Of a stretch of 18,644 nucleotides of DNA, positions 6,752-14,411 are shown in pieces. The number at the start of each line of letters is the position of its first letter. The stretch's first letter is position 1. Origin of the DNA: Bacillota bacterium (GTDB lineage Bacteria; Bacillota_C; Negativicutes; Sporomusales; Sporomusaceae); the NCBI GenBank assembly GCA_023441125.1, contig JAEZQV010000368.1:1-18644 (forward strand), given 5' to 3'. The position numbers were made by a program, and so were the translations under genes. Under the pieces are notes generated by a model. The model did not search any database. It was given only the letters and a program-made list of their open reading frames with translations, and was not told the origin of the DNA.

Positions 6752-8095
6752 TTATGGTTGTATGCCACTGGTGAATAACGGTTTGCCAACTGCTTTTTCC
6801 AGATTAACCGCCGCTTTTTCATAATCCACTTTGGCCTTGTACAGTCCCAGCTTGGCATTGCGGAGGGTATTTACGCCTTCCAGGACAGTCATAAAGTCCA
6901 CTTTGCCGTTGGTGTAGCCGATGACGGCGGCCTGGTAGGTCTGCTCGGCCTGGGGAATGACGGTATTTTTGTATAGTGCAATCTGCCGCCAGGACGCCTG
7001 CGCTTCGGTAAGCGCCATCTGGACGTCCAGCTCGGTCATATTCTGCATGTTCTGCAGGGCCGCCTGCGCGGCTGCCAGATTAGCCTCTGCCGCCTTGATT
7101 TCGGCTTTGTTTTTGCCCTGCCAGATGGGAAACATCGCCATAACTTCAAATTTCCAGGTAGGCTTCCGTTCTCCCAGCATTATGGTGGTGTTCATGGGGT
7201 CCATCGGATCGGTCTGTGATTCGACCATGGGTTCCTTGTCTTTTTTGTAACCCAGGCTAACTTCAAAATCAGGCAGTTGCTGCTTTTTGGCCGCATCAAT
7301 TCCGTTCTGGGCCATTGCCACTTGATACTGCATTCCCGCAATGGACGGTTTTTCTGCGGCGGCCGTTTGGACCAGACCGGCCAAATCAAAGTTAGGCGGC
7401 GGCGCCGTGAACTCTTCTTTAACCGTCAGGCTGGTATTGCTGCTGCGTCCCATCAGATTGTTAAGCCTGGCTTTGGCCACCGCCTCCATGGAGGCCATAT
7501 TTAAAAGATCAATGGTCATTTGCGAGAACTCGGTCTGGGCTTTCAGCGTATCCTGCAGCGGCACCATACCGGTTGAATAATTGACCTGAGCCAATTTGGC
7601 GAGCTGTCCCATAAGCTGTTGACTTTCTTTCCCGATGATCAGCGCCTGCTGTGAATAAAGATAGTCGTAATAGGCTTGTTTAGTCTGGGCATAAATTTCA
7701 ATCTGCTTGTCGTTCCAGCCGGCCTTGGTCATATTGGCTTCATTTTCTGCCATTTGGCCCATGGCCTTCAGCTTGGACGGATTCATAAACTCCTGGCTGA
7801 TGCTAAATTCCGTCATCATGGCCTTCCCGGGATTCAAGCTTGAAGTCGGAATATCGTCCTTCATAAATCCCACCTTAAGATTAGGCTGCGCCGTGACGGC
7901 GGGAATGCGGCTGGACTTCTCCTCCCATTTCTTTTGGGTTTCGGTGACCGCCGGGTTGTTCTTGATCGCACTGGCCACGATCTCCTGCAGGGTCATAGGC
8001 TGCTCCTCTGCCAGCGCCGGCTGTATAGCAGCAGTGAGTAACATGCTCCCGGCAATAAGCGCCTTAACAATTCCAGCCTTGGGGATACAATTCAT
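6752..8095 (-). CDS. TolC-family outer-membrane efflux channel (CusC-like)
   Basis: 447 aa. ATG at 8095 is preceded by GGAGGTTGAAT. Signal peptide to about Ala29 (PALA/EE). Two OEP repeats with long amphipathic helices (about 35-225 and 240-440) and the usual internal motifs (QAYYDYLYSQQALII; VDFMTVLEGVNTLRNA) identify the TolC/CusC fold. There is no lipobox Cys after the signal peptide, unlike E. coli CusC, so it is probably not lipidated. It is the first gene of the efflux operon, directly behind promoter/operator A, and it forms the outer-membrane exit duct for the fusion protein and pump encoded next. Its presence shows that the host has an outer membrane. Met is frequent, notably in the second half (MVESQTDPMDPMNTTIMLGE), an oddity shared with other operon members. 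Confidence 0.92.
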   Translation of the reverse strand: MNCIPKAGIVKALIAGSMLLTAAIQPALAEEQPMTLQEIVASAIKNNPAVTETQKKWEEKSSRIPAVTAQPNLKVGFMKDDIPTSSLNPGKAMMTEFSISQEFMNPSKLKAMGQMAENEANMTKAGWNDKQIEIYAQTKQAYYDYLYSQQALIIGKESQQLMGQLAKLAQVNYSTGMVPLQDTLKAQTEFSQMTIDLLNMASMEAVAKARLNNLMGRSSNTSLTVKEEFTAPPPNFDLAGLVQTAAAEKPSIAGMQYQVAMAQNGIDAAKKQQLPDFEVSLGYKKDKEPMVESQTDPMDPMNTTIMLGERKPTWKFEVMAMFPIWQGKNKAEIKAAEANLAAAQAALQNMQNMTELDVQMALTEAQASWRQIALYKNTVIPQAEQTYQAAVIGYTNGKVDFMTVLEGVNTLRNAKLGLYKAKVDYEKAAVNLEKAVGKPLFTSGIQP

Positions 8096-8195
8096 TATTC
8101 AACCTCCTTTGATTATTCCGTCGCCTGCCTTACACGCCCGGTTTGTATGTAGCGGGCCGTTGTTTCCGCCTGCTGGCCTACTATGCCTGAACAAT

Positions 8196-8241
8196 ACTAT
8201 ACCGTATGAATTTGAAGAACTTGTGAAGATATCTTGAAGAA
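8196..8241 (-). promoter_or_regulatory. Promoter of the metal-efflux operon with triple 11-bp direct-repeat operator (site A)
   Basis: Minus-strand units TTCTTCAAGAT (8231-8241), ATCTTCACAAG (8220-8230) and TTCTTCAAATT (8209-8219) abut one another; 7 bp later comes -10 TATAGT (8196-8201). No -35 hexamer is recognisable; the repeats cover that position. The predicted start leaves a leader of roughly 90 nt before the TolC-like gene. Spacing is identical to sites B and C. Inferred to be the binding site of an OmpR/PhoB-family response regulator. Confidence 0.78.
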
Positions 8242-8293
8242 GTTATGCTATTTTGTCAGTACCGCGCTTTTGTCTTGCCGGACATAACAAAAA

Positions 8294-8333
8294 GCCCCCG
8301 CCGCTGCGCATTCTGCGCAAGCATTGCGGGGGC
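8294..8333 (-). terminator. Strong intrinsic terminator upstream of the efflux promoter
   Basis: GCCCCCGC (8294-8301) pairs with GCGGGGGC (8326-8333), with an inner TGCGCA repeat. On the minus strand the stem is followed directly by CTTTTTGTTAT. It lies about 50 bp upstream of operator A, so it insulates the efflux operon from transcription coming from the acyltransferase side. No convincing gene lies between it and the next hairpin at 8488. Confidence 0.8.
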
Positions 8334-8388
8334 ATCACCCTCCAGCCCTATTTCCCGTCTCTCCACAACAAATGATTGGGCAGAAAAA

Positions 8389-8488
8389 GGCGTCTCCCAG
8401 AACCAGCAGACTATAACGCCAGAGTGAACAAATCCTCCGAAACACCTGACCTGTCCCCATGCTTCCCTGCCCCTATAACGTAAGAGTG
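8389..8488. repeat. Short direct repeats and hairpin in intergenic stretch
   Basis: A 16-bp sequence occurs twice, CTATAACGTAAGAGTG (8473-8488) and CTATAACGCCAGAGTG (8411-8426), 62 bp apart with 14 of 16 bases identical. The second copy overlaps a small hairpin (GGCGT 8389-8393 / ACGCC 8416-8420) that on the minus strand is followed by five T. Between the copies is GAAACACCTGACCTGTCCCC (8439-8458) plus ATGCTT, a near copy of which lies at 9692-9716. The function is unknown; it could be remnants of a small mobile or REP-like element or an untranslated RNA. I see no supported gene in 8242-8544. Confidence 0.5.
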
Positions 8489-8543
8489 GGTAAGCAAAAC
8501 AATCCGATCCGGCAATAGCCGGACCGGGCTGTTTTGCTTACCC
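8488..8543 (-). terminator. Terminator after phosphate butyryltransferase
   Basis: GGGTAAGCAAAACA (8488-8501) pairs perfectly with TGTTTTGCTTACCC (8530-8543). The inner core is CCGGC-AATA-GCCGG (8509-8522). Read on the minus strand the GC core is followed by ATTGTTTTGCTT, so the T-rich arm of the long stem acts as the tail. It begins 1 bp past the acyltransferase stop. Confidence 0.72.
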
Positions 8544-8544
8544 T

Positions 8545-9468
8545 TTACAGGTTCCTTTCCTCATACTTACAGGCCAGCAGTATTCCAAGAGCGATCGAGT
8601 TTAATTTGGAAACATCGGAATCGGCGCGGGACGTAAGCACAACCGGAGCTTTGGCGCCGACAATGATGCCGGCGATTTGTCCCCCGGCAAAAAATACAAT
8701 GGACTTATAGAGCATATTGCCTGCTTCGATAAACGGCATCAGCAATATGTCGGCATGACCGGCTACCGGATTGCTGATTCCCTTATGCCGCGCGGCCTCG
8801 ACGGAAACGGCATTATCCAGCGCCAGCGGGCCGGCAACGACGCAGCCTTTTAATTCACCGGCCTGATTCAGCTTCACCAGCTCGGCCGCAGCCAATGTCG
8901 CCCGCATTTTGTCATTTGTTTTTTCCACCGCGCACACGCAAGCTACCTTGGGATTCTCATTTCCCAGTGCGCCGGTGACCTGCAGTGCATTTTCAATAAT
9001 CTTCTTTTTGGTAAGAACATCGGGTTCTATATTTACAGCCGCATCGGTTATGTAAAACAGCTTGTCATAGCCCGGCACAGCAGCCACCACAACATGCGAT
9101 AAGATACTCCCGGTCCGGAGACCGATCTCTTTGTCGAGTACGGCTTTCAGTATTACAGAGGTATCTACCAGCCCCTTCATGACAACCTGGGCTTCGCCCC
9201 GGGAAACGAGCTGTACAGCGGTGCGGCACGCCTGGACATTGTCCGTCTGGTCCACGATCTTAAAAGAACTGATTTCAATTCCATTAGCCCGGGCAAGCCG
9301 CCTGATTTCCGCCTCATTGCCTACTAGTATGGCATCGGCCAGCCCCAACTCCCTGGCATTTTTTACGGCGAGCAGCACTTCCAGATCCTGCGCCACGGCC
9401 ACGGCAATGGTTTTGGGTCCCTTCTTCTGCGCATACTGAATGATTTCCTCGAATTTTCTAATGATCAT
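8545..9468 (-). CDS. ptb: Phosphate butyryltransferase (phosphate acyltransferase family)
   Basis: 307 aa, the normal length for Ptb (about 300; phosphotransacetylases are longer). ATG at 9468 with AAAGAGGTG about 6 bases upstream. The PTA/PTB fold is seen across the whole protein: TIAVAVAQDLEVLLAV near the N-terminus, VMKGLVDTSVILKAVLD (about 96-112), LFYITDAAVNIEPD, and the C-terminal GGQIAGIIVGAKAPVVLTSRAD, which forms the phosphate/CoA site. Cytoplasmic; converts acyl-CoA plus phosphate to acyl-phosphate plus CoA. In butyrate fermenters it is normally paired with butyrate kinase (buk), but no kinase gene is adjacent: a terminator follows at once and the upstream neighbour is the divergent gerA. 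Acyl chain preference cannot be read from sequence; branched-chain or other short acyl-CoA is possible. Confidence 0.9.
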   Translation of the reverse strand: MIIRKFEEIIQYAQKKGPKTIAVAVAQDLEVLLAVKNARELGLADAILVGNEAEIRRLARANGIEISSFKIVDQTDNVQACRTAVQLVSRGEAQVVMKGLVDTSVILKAVLDKEIGLRTGSILSHVVVAAVPGYDKLFYITDAAVNIEPDVLTKKKIIENALQVTGALGNENPKVACVCAVEKTNDKMRATLAAAELVKLNQAGELKGCVVAGPLALDNAVSVEAARHKGISNPVAGHADILLMPFIEAGNMLYKSIVFFAGGQIAGIIVGAKAPVVLTSRADSDVSKLNSIALGILLACKYEERNL

Positions 9469-9801
9469 AGTACACCTCTTTCCTGTTGTTATTTGAATGA
9501 GACTGCAGCAATGCCCGCCGCCCCGTTATGATCTTGTCCAGCCAAAATTACAGAGGTCTGCTATGCCACACTCTTCCCTTCATTGATATTTATTCCCTGA
9601 AATCAGCTACTACTCCTGCAAATAAAAATTTTAATGTTTCGTTTATTATTAAATAACGATTCTTTCATTACCTGTTCATATCCGCATTACTGAAACACAG
9701 CCCTGTCCCCCTGCTTAGACCTATGATCTTTAGTATAATTACAGTATTTATCCCCGGGGAGTGGGGAGAATAACTAAGAATGCAAATGACGGGGTGTAAA
9801 C
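9469..9801. other. 333-bp divergent intergenic region between ptb and the ger operon
   Basis: No supported gene. It holds an AT-rich block (about 9620-9670), the second copy of the GAAACAC-CTGTCCCC-TGCTT motif (9692-9716), and the upstream signals of both flanking genes. I see no clear inverted repeat strong enough to call an operator and no riboswitch-like structure. Confidence 0.5.
9734..9739 (+). promoter_or_regulatory. Candidate -10 box of the germination operon
   Basis: TATAAT lies 63 bp before the TTG start of gerA. No good -35 is found 17 bp upstream (CTGCTT). Germinant receptors are usually made in the forespore under sigma-G (-10 CATNNTA), and the match to that consensus here is poor, so the sigma class is undecided. 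Confidence 0.3.
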
Positions 9802-11667
9802 TTGAAAAATAACTTGCTTTCTGCAACCGCGACCAAATTAACAACTATCTTTAACTATATGCCGCCGGATAATCCCGACCCGTTTATTTTAGACGAAATA
9901 AGGCCTTTTGACGATGCGCCTCAGCCTGACACCAAACCGGCAGTCCAGACCAGCCTGGAACGCATCCACAGCCTGCTCCGCTTTTCCGAGCGTCTTGAGC
10001 AGTATCTGCAAAAAGCGGTACAGGTTATAGGCCAGGAGCTTAGCGGGGAAAAGCTGGCCGAACTTAAGCTTGAGCTTAAAACGCTGGAAAATCAATGGAC
10101 TGATGTAGCACCTATCCAGCTGGCCTACCGGCAGGGACAACCGTGCAGTAAGCTGCCGCTCAGCACCAGTTTGGCGGAAAATAAACGCACGCTGCAAGAA
10201 ATTTATCAGTTGCCCCGCAACAAAGATATCATTGTGCGGGAATTTTCCATCGCCGGTACTCCCTATAAGACCGCCGCCCTGATCTATATTGACGGGATGA
10301 TCAACAGCATCAAACTGGAACGGTTCGTGCTGCAGCCGCTGATGAATTCCCAGCACGCCTGGCAGGATGACCGTGACGCCATCGGACAGTTTATGGACAA
10401 TGTACTGCCCAATTCCTCCATAAATCGGGCGAAGGTATTTCAGGAGCTGGAGGAAGCTATCAACCGGGGAGATACCGTTGTCATCATTGACGGCCTGCCG
10501 GAAGCGATCATTATCGAAACCAAAGGCTGGGAGCACCGCAGCGTCAATACGCCGCAGACCGAGCAGACCGTACGCGGCTCCCAGGCGGCTTTCACCGAAA
10601 ATCTCCGGGTAAATACCGGCCTCATCCGCTCCATTCTCCACAGCAGCGATCTGATAACCGAAATGGTGCCGATCGGCAAGCGCGGCCAGCTAAACTGCGC
10701 AATTATGTATTTAAACTCGATTGCCAATGAATCACTGGTGGCCGAAGTAAAAAGACGGCTGGAGGGAATCAGCACCGACTATGTCGTCGATTCCGGCCAG
10801 CTTGCGCAGTTTATCGAAGATTATCCGCAAAGCATTTTCCCGCAAACCGTTTCCACCGAACGGCCCGACCGGGTGGCCAATTATCTGGTCGAAGGCCATG
10901 TCGCCCTGGTGTTGGAGGGCAACCCCTTCGCCCAAATTGTGCCGGTAAGTTTTTTCTCGTTTTTTCATTCGGCGGAAGACTTCAGCATCAAAGCCAGCAT
11001 CGCCAATTTTATACGGGTTCTCAGGCTGTTTGGCGCGCTGATTTCGAGTGTACTGCCGTCGCTGTATATTGCCATTGCCTATTTCCATCAGGAGGCCATT
11101 CCCACCGAACTTTTGCTGGCCATTGCCGGCTCAAGAGAGAACGTGCCGTTCCCGGCGATTTTTGAAGTGATGATGATGGAAGTCTCTTTTGAGCTGATCC
11201 GTGAAGCCGGCGTGCGTATTCCCGGTATCCTGGGCTCGACGATTGGTATTGTCGGCGCCATTATCCTTGGTCAGGCGGCGGTTACCGCCCGGATCGTCAG
11301 TCCCATCATCGTGGTAATTATCGCCATTACCGGTCTGGCCTCTTTTACCATACCCGAATACCGCATGGCGTCGGCAGTCCGGATTGTAAGGTTCGGCTTA
11401 TTAACAATTTCCTGGATTATGGGCCTGGTGGGACTGGCGTTTGCGCTATTGACTCTAACTGTGCTGCTATGCCGTCTCAAATCCTTTGGCATGCCCTATA
11501 TGGTCCCTATTGGCCCCAGGACCATAGCCAACTTTGACGTTGTGCTGCGCGGGGAAGTGTACGAGCAGGAAAGCCGGCCCGATGCCCTCAACACCAAGGA
11601 ACGACAGCGCCAGCCCGCCATCAGCCGGCTATGGAAGAAAAAACCCGATGCCAGGAAGGAAGATTAG
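9802..11667 (+). CDS. gerA: Spore germination protein, GerA family (germinant receptor A subunit)
   Basis: 621 aa. It starts with TTG at 9802, 7 bases after GGGGTG; no in-frame ATG precedes it, and the next in-frame ATG is codon 20. The soluble GerA domain covers about residues 116-385 (begins LPLSTSLAENKRTLQEIY, then KDIIVREFSIAG); the membrane domain covers about 400-560, with the family hallmark NVPFPAIFEVMMMEVSFELIREAGVRIPG split at about 447-475, and ASFTIPEYR. The tail (560-621) is cytosolic and basic. Known family role: with B and C subunits it forms the inner-membrane receptor that senses nutrients in dormant spores. Odd: about 115 residues precede the conserved core, with a helical, charged segment (50-100), whereas typical A subunits are about 480-530 aa. 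First gene of the operon; gerB starts 1 bp after its stop. Confidence 0.93.
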   Translation: MKNNLLSATATKLTTIFNYMPPDNPDPFILDEIRPFDDAPQPDTKPAVQTSLERIHSLLRFSERLEQYLQKAVQVIGQELSGEKLAELKLELKTLENQWTDVAPIQLAYRQGQPCSKLPLSTSLAENKRTLQEIYQLPRNKDIIVREFSIAGTPYKTAALIYIDGMINSIKLERFVLQPLMNSQHAWQDDRDAIGQFMDNVLPNSSINRAKVFQELEEAINRGDTVVIIDGLPEAIIIETKGWEHRSVNTPQTEQTVRGSQAAFTENLRVNTGLIRSILHSSDLITEMVPIGKRGQLNCAIMYLNSIANESLVAEVKRRLEGISTDYVVDSGQLAQFIEDYPQSIFPQTVSTERPDRVANYLVEGHVALVLEGNPFAQIVPVSFFSFFHSAEDFSIKASIANFIRVLRLFGALISSVLPSLYIAIAYFHQEAIPTELLLAIAGSRENVPFPAIFEVMMMEVSFELIREAGVRIPGILGSTIGIVGAIILGQAAVTARIVSPIIVVIIAITGLASFTIPEYRMASAVRIVRFGLLTISWIMGLVGLAFALLTLTVLLCRLKSFGMPYMVPIGPRTIANFDVVLRGEVYEQESRPDALNTKERQRQPAISRLWKKKPDARKED

Positions 11668-11668
11668 C

Positions 11669-12778
11669 ATGAAGTACCAAAGCGGCCGCATGGGCATTGC
11701 CGAAGGCCTGGCTTTAGCCTTTGTCATCACCTTCCCGCCCATTTTTCTCAGTACTGCGGTAAAATCGGTAGAGGCGGCAGGCAGCATCGGCTGGGTTCCC
11801 GGTACAATAGCCACGGTTATCAGCAGCGGGCTGCTGTATTTTTACACAGTTGTCCTGAAAGAGTATCCGGGCGGGCTGTTGGCTGCCACCCGGATACTGT
11901 TGGGGAACTTTGCCACCTGGCTGCTAAGTCTGTTTTACTTTACGGTGTTCTTCGGCCTGGCAACGCTTTGGACAAGGCAGTTCGCGGAAAATACCCTGCT
12001 GACAGCATTACCCTATGCGGCCTTTGACCATATAATTTTATGGTATGGCCTGGGTGCCGCCCTGTTAGTATACGCTGGCATTGAAGCCCTGGGACGCGCC
12101 GCTTATGTGATCATGCCGTTTTGCGTTTGCGCCCTGCTCTTGGTTTTCGCCCTGCTGCTGCCAATCTATAAGCCGATGTATCTGCTGCCCTGGCAGGGCC
12201 GGGGCCTGGCAAGCCTTGTTGACCCGGTCATTAAGCTGGTGGGAGCCAGCGCGCAGCTTTCCCTGCTGCTGTTTCTGGCCCCCGCTTTTCAGACCAATGC
12301 CACTATAAAAAACGCCCTCTTGTGGGGCTATGGCGGCAGCACGCTGATCCGCGTGTCCGCTGTTGCCGTATTTATTATGGTATTCGGCCCTTCTGTCGGC
12401 TCGGAAAAAATACTGCCTTTTTACGAACTGGCGCGTTTAATCTACCTGAACCGTTATATGCAGCGCCTGGAGGCCATCTTTATCCTGCTCTGGGTGATTG
12501 TCGGCATTTTGGCCATTGCGCTCTGTCTATACGGCAGCCTGTACATCATTGCCAAAATGTTCCGGCTGCCGACCATCCGGCCGTTAATTCCCGCCGCGGC
12601 TCTCATCAGCATCCAGTTGGCCATGCTGTCGCCGGATACTAATATTGTGTTAAAAATCGAGGCTGCATTTTTTGGCTGGTTCTGCGCCCCGGGTGCAGTT
12701 GTTTTGCCCGTAGCCCTGCTAGCCGCATTTTTATTCAAAGGCAGGAGAAAAGCATGTCCAAACCGTCACTTGGAATAA
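11669..12778 (+). CDS. gerB: Spore germination protein, GerB family (receptor B subunit, APC-type permease fold)
   Basis: 369 aa from the ATG at 11669, chosen because AGGAAGGAAG lies just upstream in the end of gerA and the product then starts MKYQSGRMGIAEGLAL, as usual for the family. The frame is open back to 11534, but that part overlaps gerA and is not plausible. About ten hydrophobic helices cover the whole length, with the family-typical first helix (LAFVITFPPIFLS) and a Gly-rich helix near residues 205-225. GerB proteins share the fold of amino-acid permeases and hold the germinant-binding pocket. The 3' end overlaps gerC by 25 bp, indicating translational coupling. The ligand cannot be deduced. 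Confidence 0.92.
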   Translation: MKYQSGRMGIAEGLALAFVITFPPIFLSTAVKSVEAAGSIGWVPGTIATVISSGLLYFYTVVLKEYPGGLLAATRILLGNFATWLLSLFYFTVFFGLATLWTRQFAENTLLTALPYAAFDHIILWYGLGAALLVYAGIEALGRAAYVIMPFCVCALLLVFALLLPIYKPMYLLPWQGRGLASLVDPVIKLVGASAQLSLLLFLAPAFQTNATIKNALLWGYGGSTLIRVSAVAVFIMVFGPSVGSEKILPFYELARLIYLNRYMQRLEAIFILLWVIVGILAIALCLYGSLYIIAKMFRLPTIRPLIPAAALISIQLAMLSPDTNIVLKIEAAFFGWFCAPGAVVLPVALLAAFLFKGRRKACPNRHLE

Positions 12779-13998
12779 TAGCCTGGTTGCTGCTCTTATG
12801 CCTGCTGCTTCCCGGCTGTAACGGCGGCCGGGAAACCGACGAAATAGCCTGGGCCCTGAGCATGGGCGTGGACAAAGCCGGCGATGAGCTGGAGATTACC
12901 TACCGGATTGCCATTCCCAAATCGTTGGCCGGGGAAGCGTCCGCCGGCGATGTAAAAAAAGCCACTACCCTAGTGACCGTCAAAGCGCCGTCGCTGGCGG
13001 AAGGGAGAAATTTGCTCAATACCTCCCTGTCCCGCGCCTTAAGCTTAAGTCAGGTGCGGGTGCTGGTTATTTCCGAAGAGCTTGCCCGCAGCGGCATTGA
13101 CGATTTGATCGGGCCTTTGCTGCGCTTCCGGGAATTCCGCGGCAGTATTTTTATTATCGTGGCCCGGGGCAGCATCCGGGAAATCTTTGAAAAAAATGAC
13201 CCAATTTTAGAAACGCTGACGTCGCGCTGGGTGGAAAATTACATTCAAAGCTCCAATGAAGCCGGGTATTACCCCCAGGCCAATTTGCATGAATTTTATC
13301 AGCGTCTTAAAAGCGCAAGCGGTTCTCCCTTTGCCATGTACTATGCGCTCAATCCCCTGACCGGGCAGGGCGTTCCCGCCGGGAATAAAACCGACGGGGA
13401 GGCGGCCAAAGAGTATCTGCCTGGTGATCTTCCCCGGCAAGGCGGTGATGCAGCTGAGATACTGGGAACCGCTGTTTTTAAAGAAGGTAAAATGGCCGGC
13501 GCCTTGGACAGCGAAGAAACACGGGCCTTTATTATCATGCAGAACCGGTTGGAACGAACTTTCCTTGTGGTTGACGATCCGCTGGCGTCCAAGTATACCG
13601 TTAATATTGCTCTGCGCAACGGCCGAAAACCGAAAATAGATATCGTATCACTGGGTGAAAATCCGGTAATCAATATTGACGTGTTCCTGGAGGGTGAAAT
13701 CTCGGCCATCCCCAGCGGCATTGCCTACGAAGAAGAAGACTACCGCAATCTGCTGGAAGCGCAGGTTTCCAATACAATACGGCATGAAATCCAGAACATG
13801 CTGGTCAAGACCCAGGCCTGGGGCGCAGACATTGTCGATTTTGGTTATTACAGCCGGGGAAAATTTACCACCATGCAGGAAATGTACGACTATAACTGGC
13901 GCAAACGTTACTCACAGGCCAAGTTTCAGATAACGGTGAATACCGAACTCAGACGTTCCGGCCTGATGCAAAAAACAGTACCCATTCGAAGGGAGTAA
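12754..13998 (+). CDS. gerC: Spore germination lipoprotein, Ger(x)C family (receptor C subunit)
   Basis: 414 aa. ATG at 12754 with AGGAGAAAAGC upstream, inside the end of gerB. The lipoprotein signal ends in LLLPGC with Cys22 as lipid anchor. The N-terminal domain follows (RETDEIAWALSMGVDKAGD, typical of the family, then VKAPSLAEGRNLLNTSLSRALSLSQVRVLVISEELA), with the C-terminal GerC domain at about residues 230-400. Attached to the outer face of the spore inner membrane, it completes the A/B/C receptor. A ribosome site for the next small gene (GGGAG, 13991-13995) lies in its last codons. Length and motifs look normal; a short low-similarity linker containing Gly, Lys and Glu sits at about 200-230. 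Confidence 0.92.
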   Translation: MSKPSLGIIAWLLLLCLLLPGCNGGRETDEIAWALSMGVDKAGDELEITYRIAIPKSLAGEASAGDVKKATTLVTVKAPSLAEGRNLLNTSLSRALSLSQVRVLVISEELARSGIDDLIGPLLRFREFRGSIFIIVARGSIREIFEKNDPILETLTSRWVENYIQSSNEAGYYPQANLHEFYQRLKSASGSPFAMYYALNPLTGQGVPAGNKTDGEAAKEYLPGDLPRQGGDAAEILGTAVFKEGKMAGALDSEETRAFIIMQNRLERTFLVVDDPLASKYTVNIALRNGRKPKIDIVSLGENPVINIDVFLEGEISAIPSGIAYEEEDYRNLLEAQVSNTIRHEIQNMLVKTQAWGADIVDFGYYSRGKFTTMQEMYDYNWRKRYSQAKFQITVNTELRRSGLMQKTVPIRRE

Positions 13999-14000
13999 CT

Positions 14001-14165
14001 ATGGTATATTTTTTCTTGCTGCTGGCCGTGCTGGCCGCGATCCACGCCGCTTATTTCGGCCGGTGGCTGCTGAAAAACGGCAATAAGCCGGGTTCCTTAA
14101 TCGTTTTTGCCTTTTCCTTTCTCTGCCTGACGCTGGCGGCGTTCCGCCTGGTTACGGCGAAATAA
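14001..14165 (+). CDS. 54-aa two-helix membrane protein, possible D subunit of the germinant receptor
   Basis: ATG at 14001, stop at 14163-14165; AAGGGAG lies 5 bases before the ATG and only 2 bp separate it from the gerC stop. The product has two hydrophobic helices (about 2-19, VYFFLLLAVLAAIHAAYF; and 31-51, GSLIVFAFSFLCLTLAAFRL) joined by a short basic loop (RWLLKNGNKP). I do not recognise a named family. In Bacillus, some ger operons carry a small two-helix D gene that tunes receptor activity; the same size, topology and operon position suggest a similar role here, which is inference. No clear intrinsic terminator follows. Confidence 0.78.
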   Translation: MVYFFLLLAVLAAIHAAYFGRWLLKNGNKPGSLIVFAFSFLCLTLAAFRLVTAK

Positions 14166-14411
14166 TTGGATCAGCCAAATTCTTAAAGCCGGCTATCATC
14201 ACCTAGCTGCCTGGCGATTAACACAACCGAATTTTCCGGCTATCTGCCAGGCGAGTTTGACTGACCGCACCAGAAACGCGCCCCTATGTTACTCTTTTGT
14301 CCTTTGCGATTTTCACGCTTAAAATTTTTATGCTATCTGGTTTATTTTCAAAAGTTATTCTAAACAAAGTAATGGATAATGGAAAAAATAAACAAAATGG
14401 GAGATATGAGA
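14166..14411. other. 246-bp intergenic region with weak inverted repeat
   Basis: No supported gene. GCCTGGC (about 14208) can pair with GCCAGGC (about 14247) across a large loop, and CCGGCTATC occurs twice (about 14190 and 14239). Neither is followed by a T-tract, so I do not call a terminator. An AT-rich block at 14310-14390 probably contains the promoter of the next gene, but no good hexamer pair is evident. Confidence 0.4.

Noticed and set aside
8245..8427. Plus-strand 60-aa open frame
   Set aside because: No ribosome site, no promoter, and it covers terminator stems and repeats.
8334..8462. Minus-strand 41-codon frame starting ATGGGGACAGG with a purine-rich stretch upstream
   Set aside because: It runs through the repeat copy and the hairpin, has no recognisable protein character and no conserved context; more likely non-coding.
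11534..11668. Upstream extension of the gerB reading frame
   Set aside because: It overlaps the end of gerA, encodes nothing like a GerB N-terminus, and the ATG at 11669 has a good ribosome site.
14345..14380. Possible fourth triple-repeat operator upstream of the DUF4405-like gene (ATTTTCAAAAG unit)
   Set aside because: Only one unit fits NTNTYCA; the neighbouring 11-bp units do not, and no -10 sits at the required distance.
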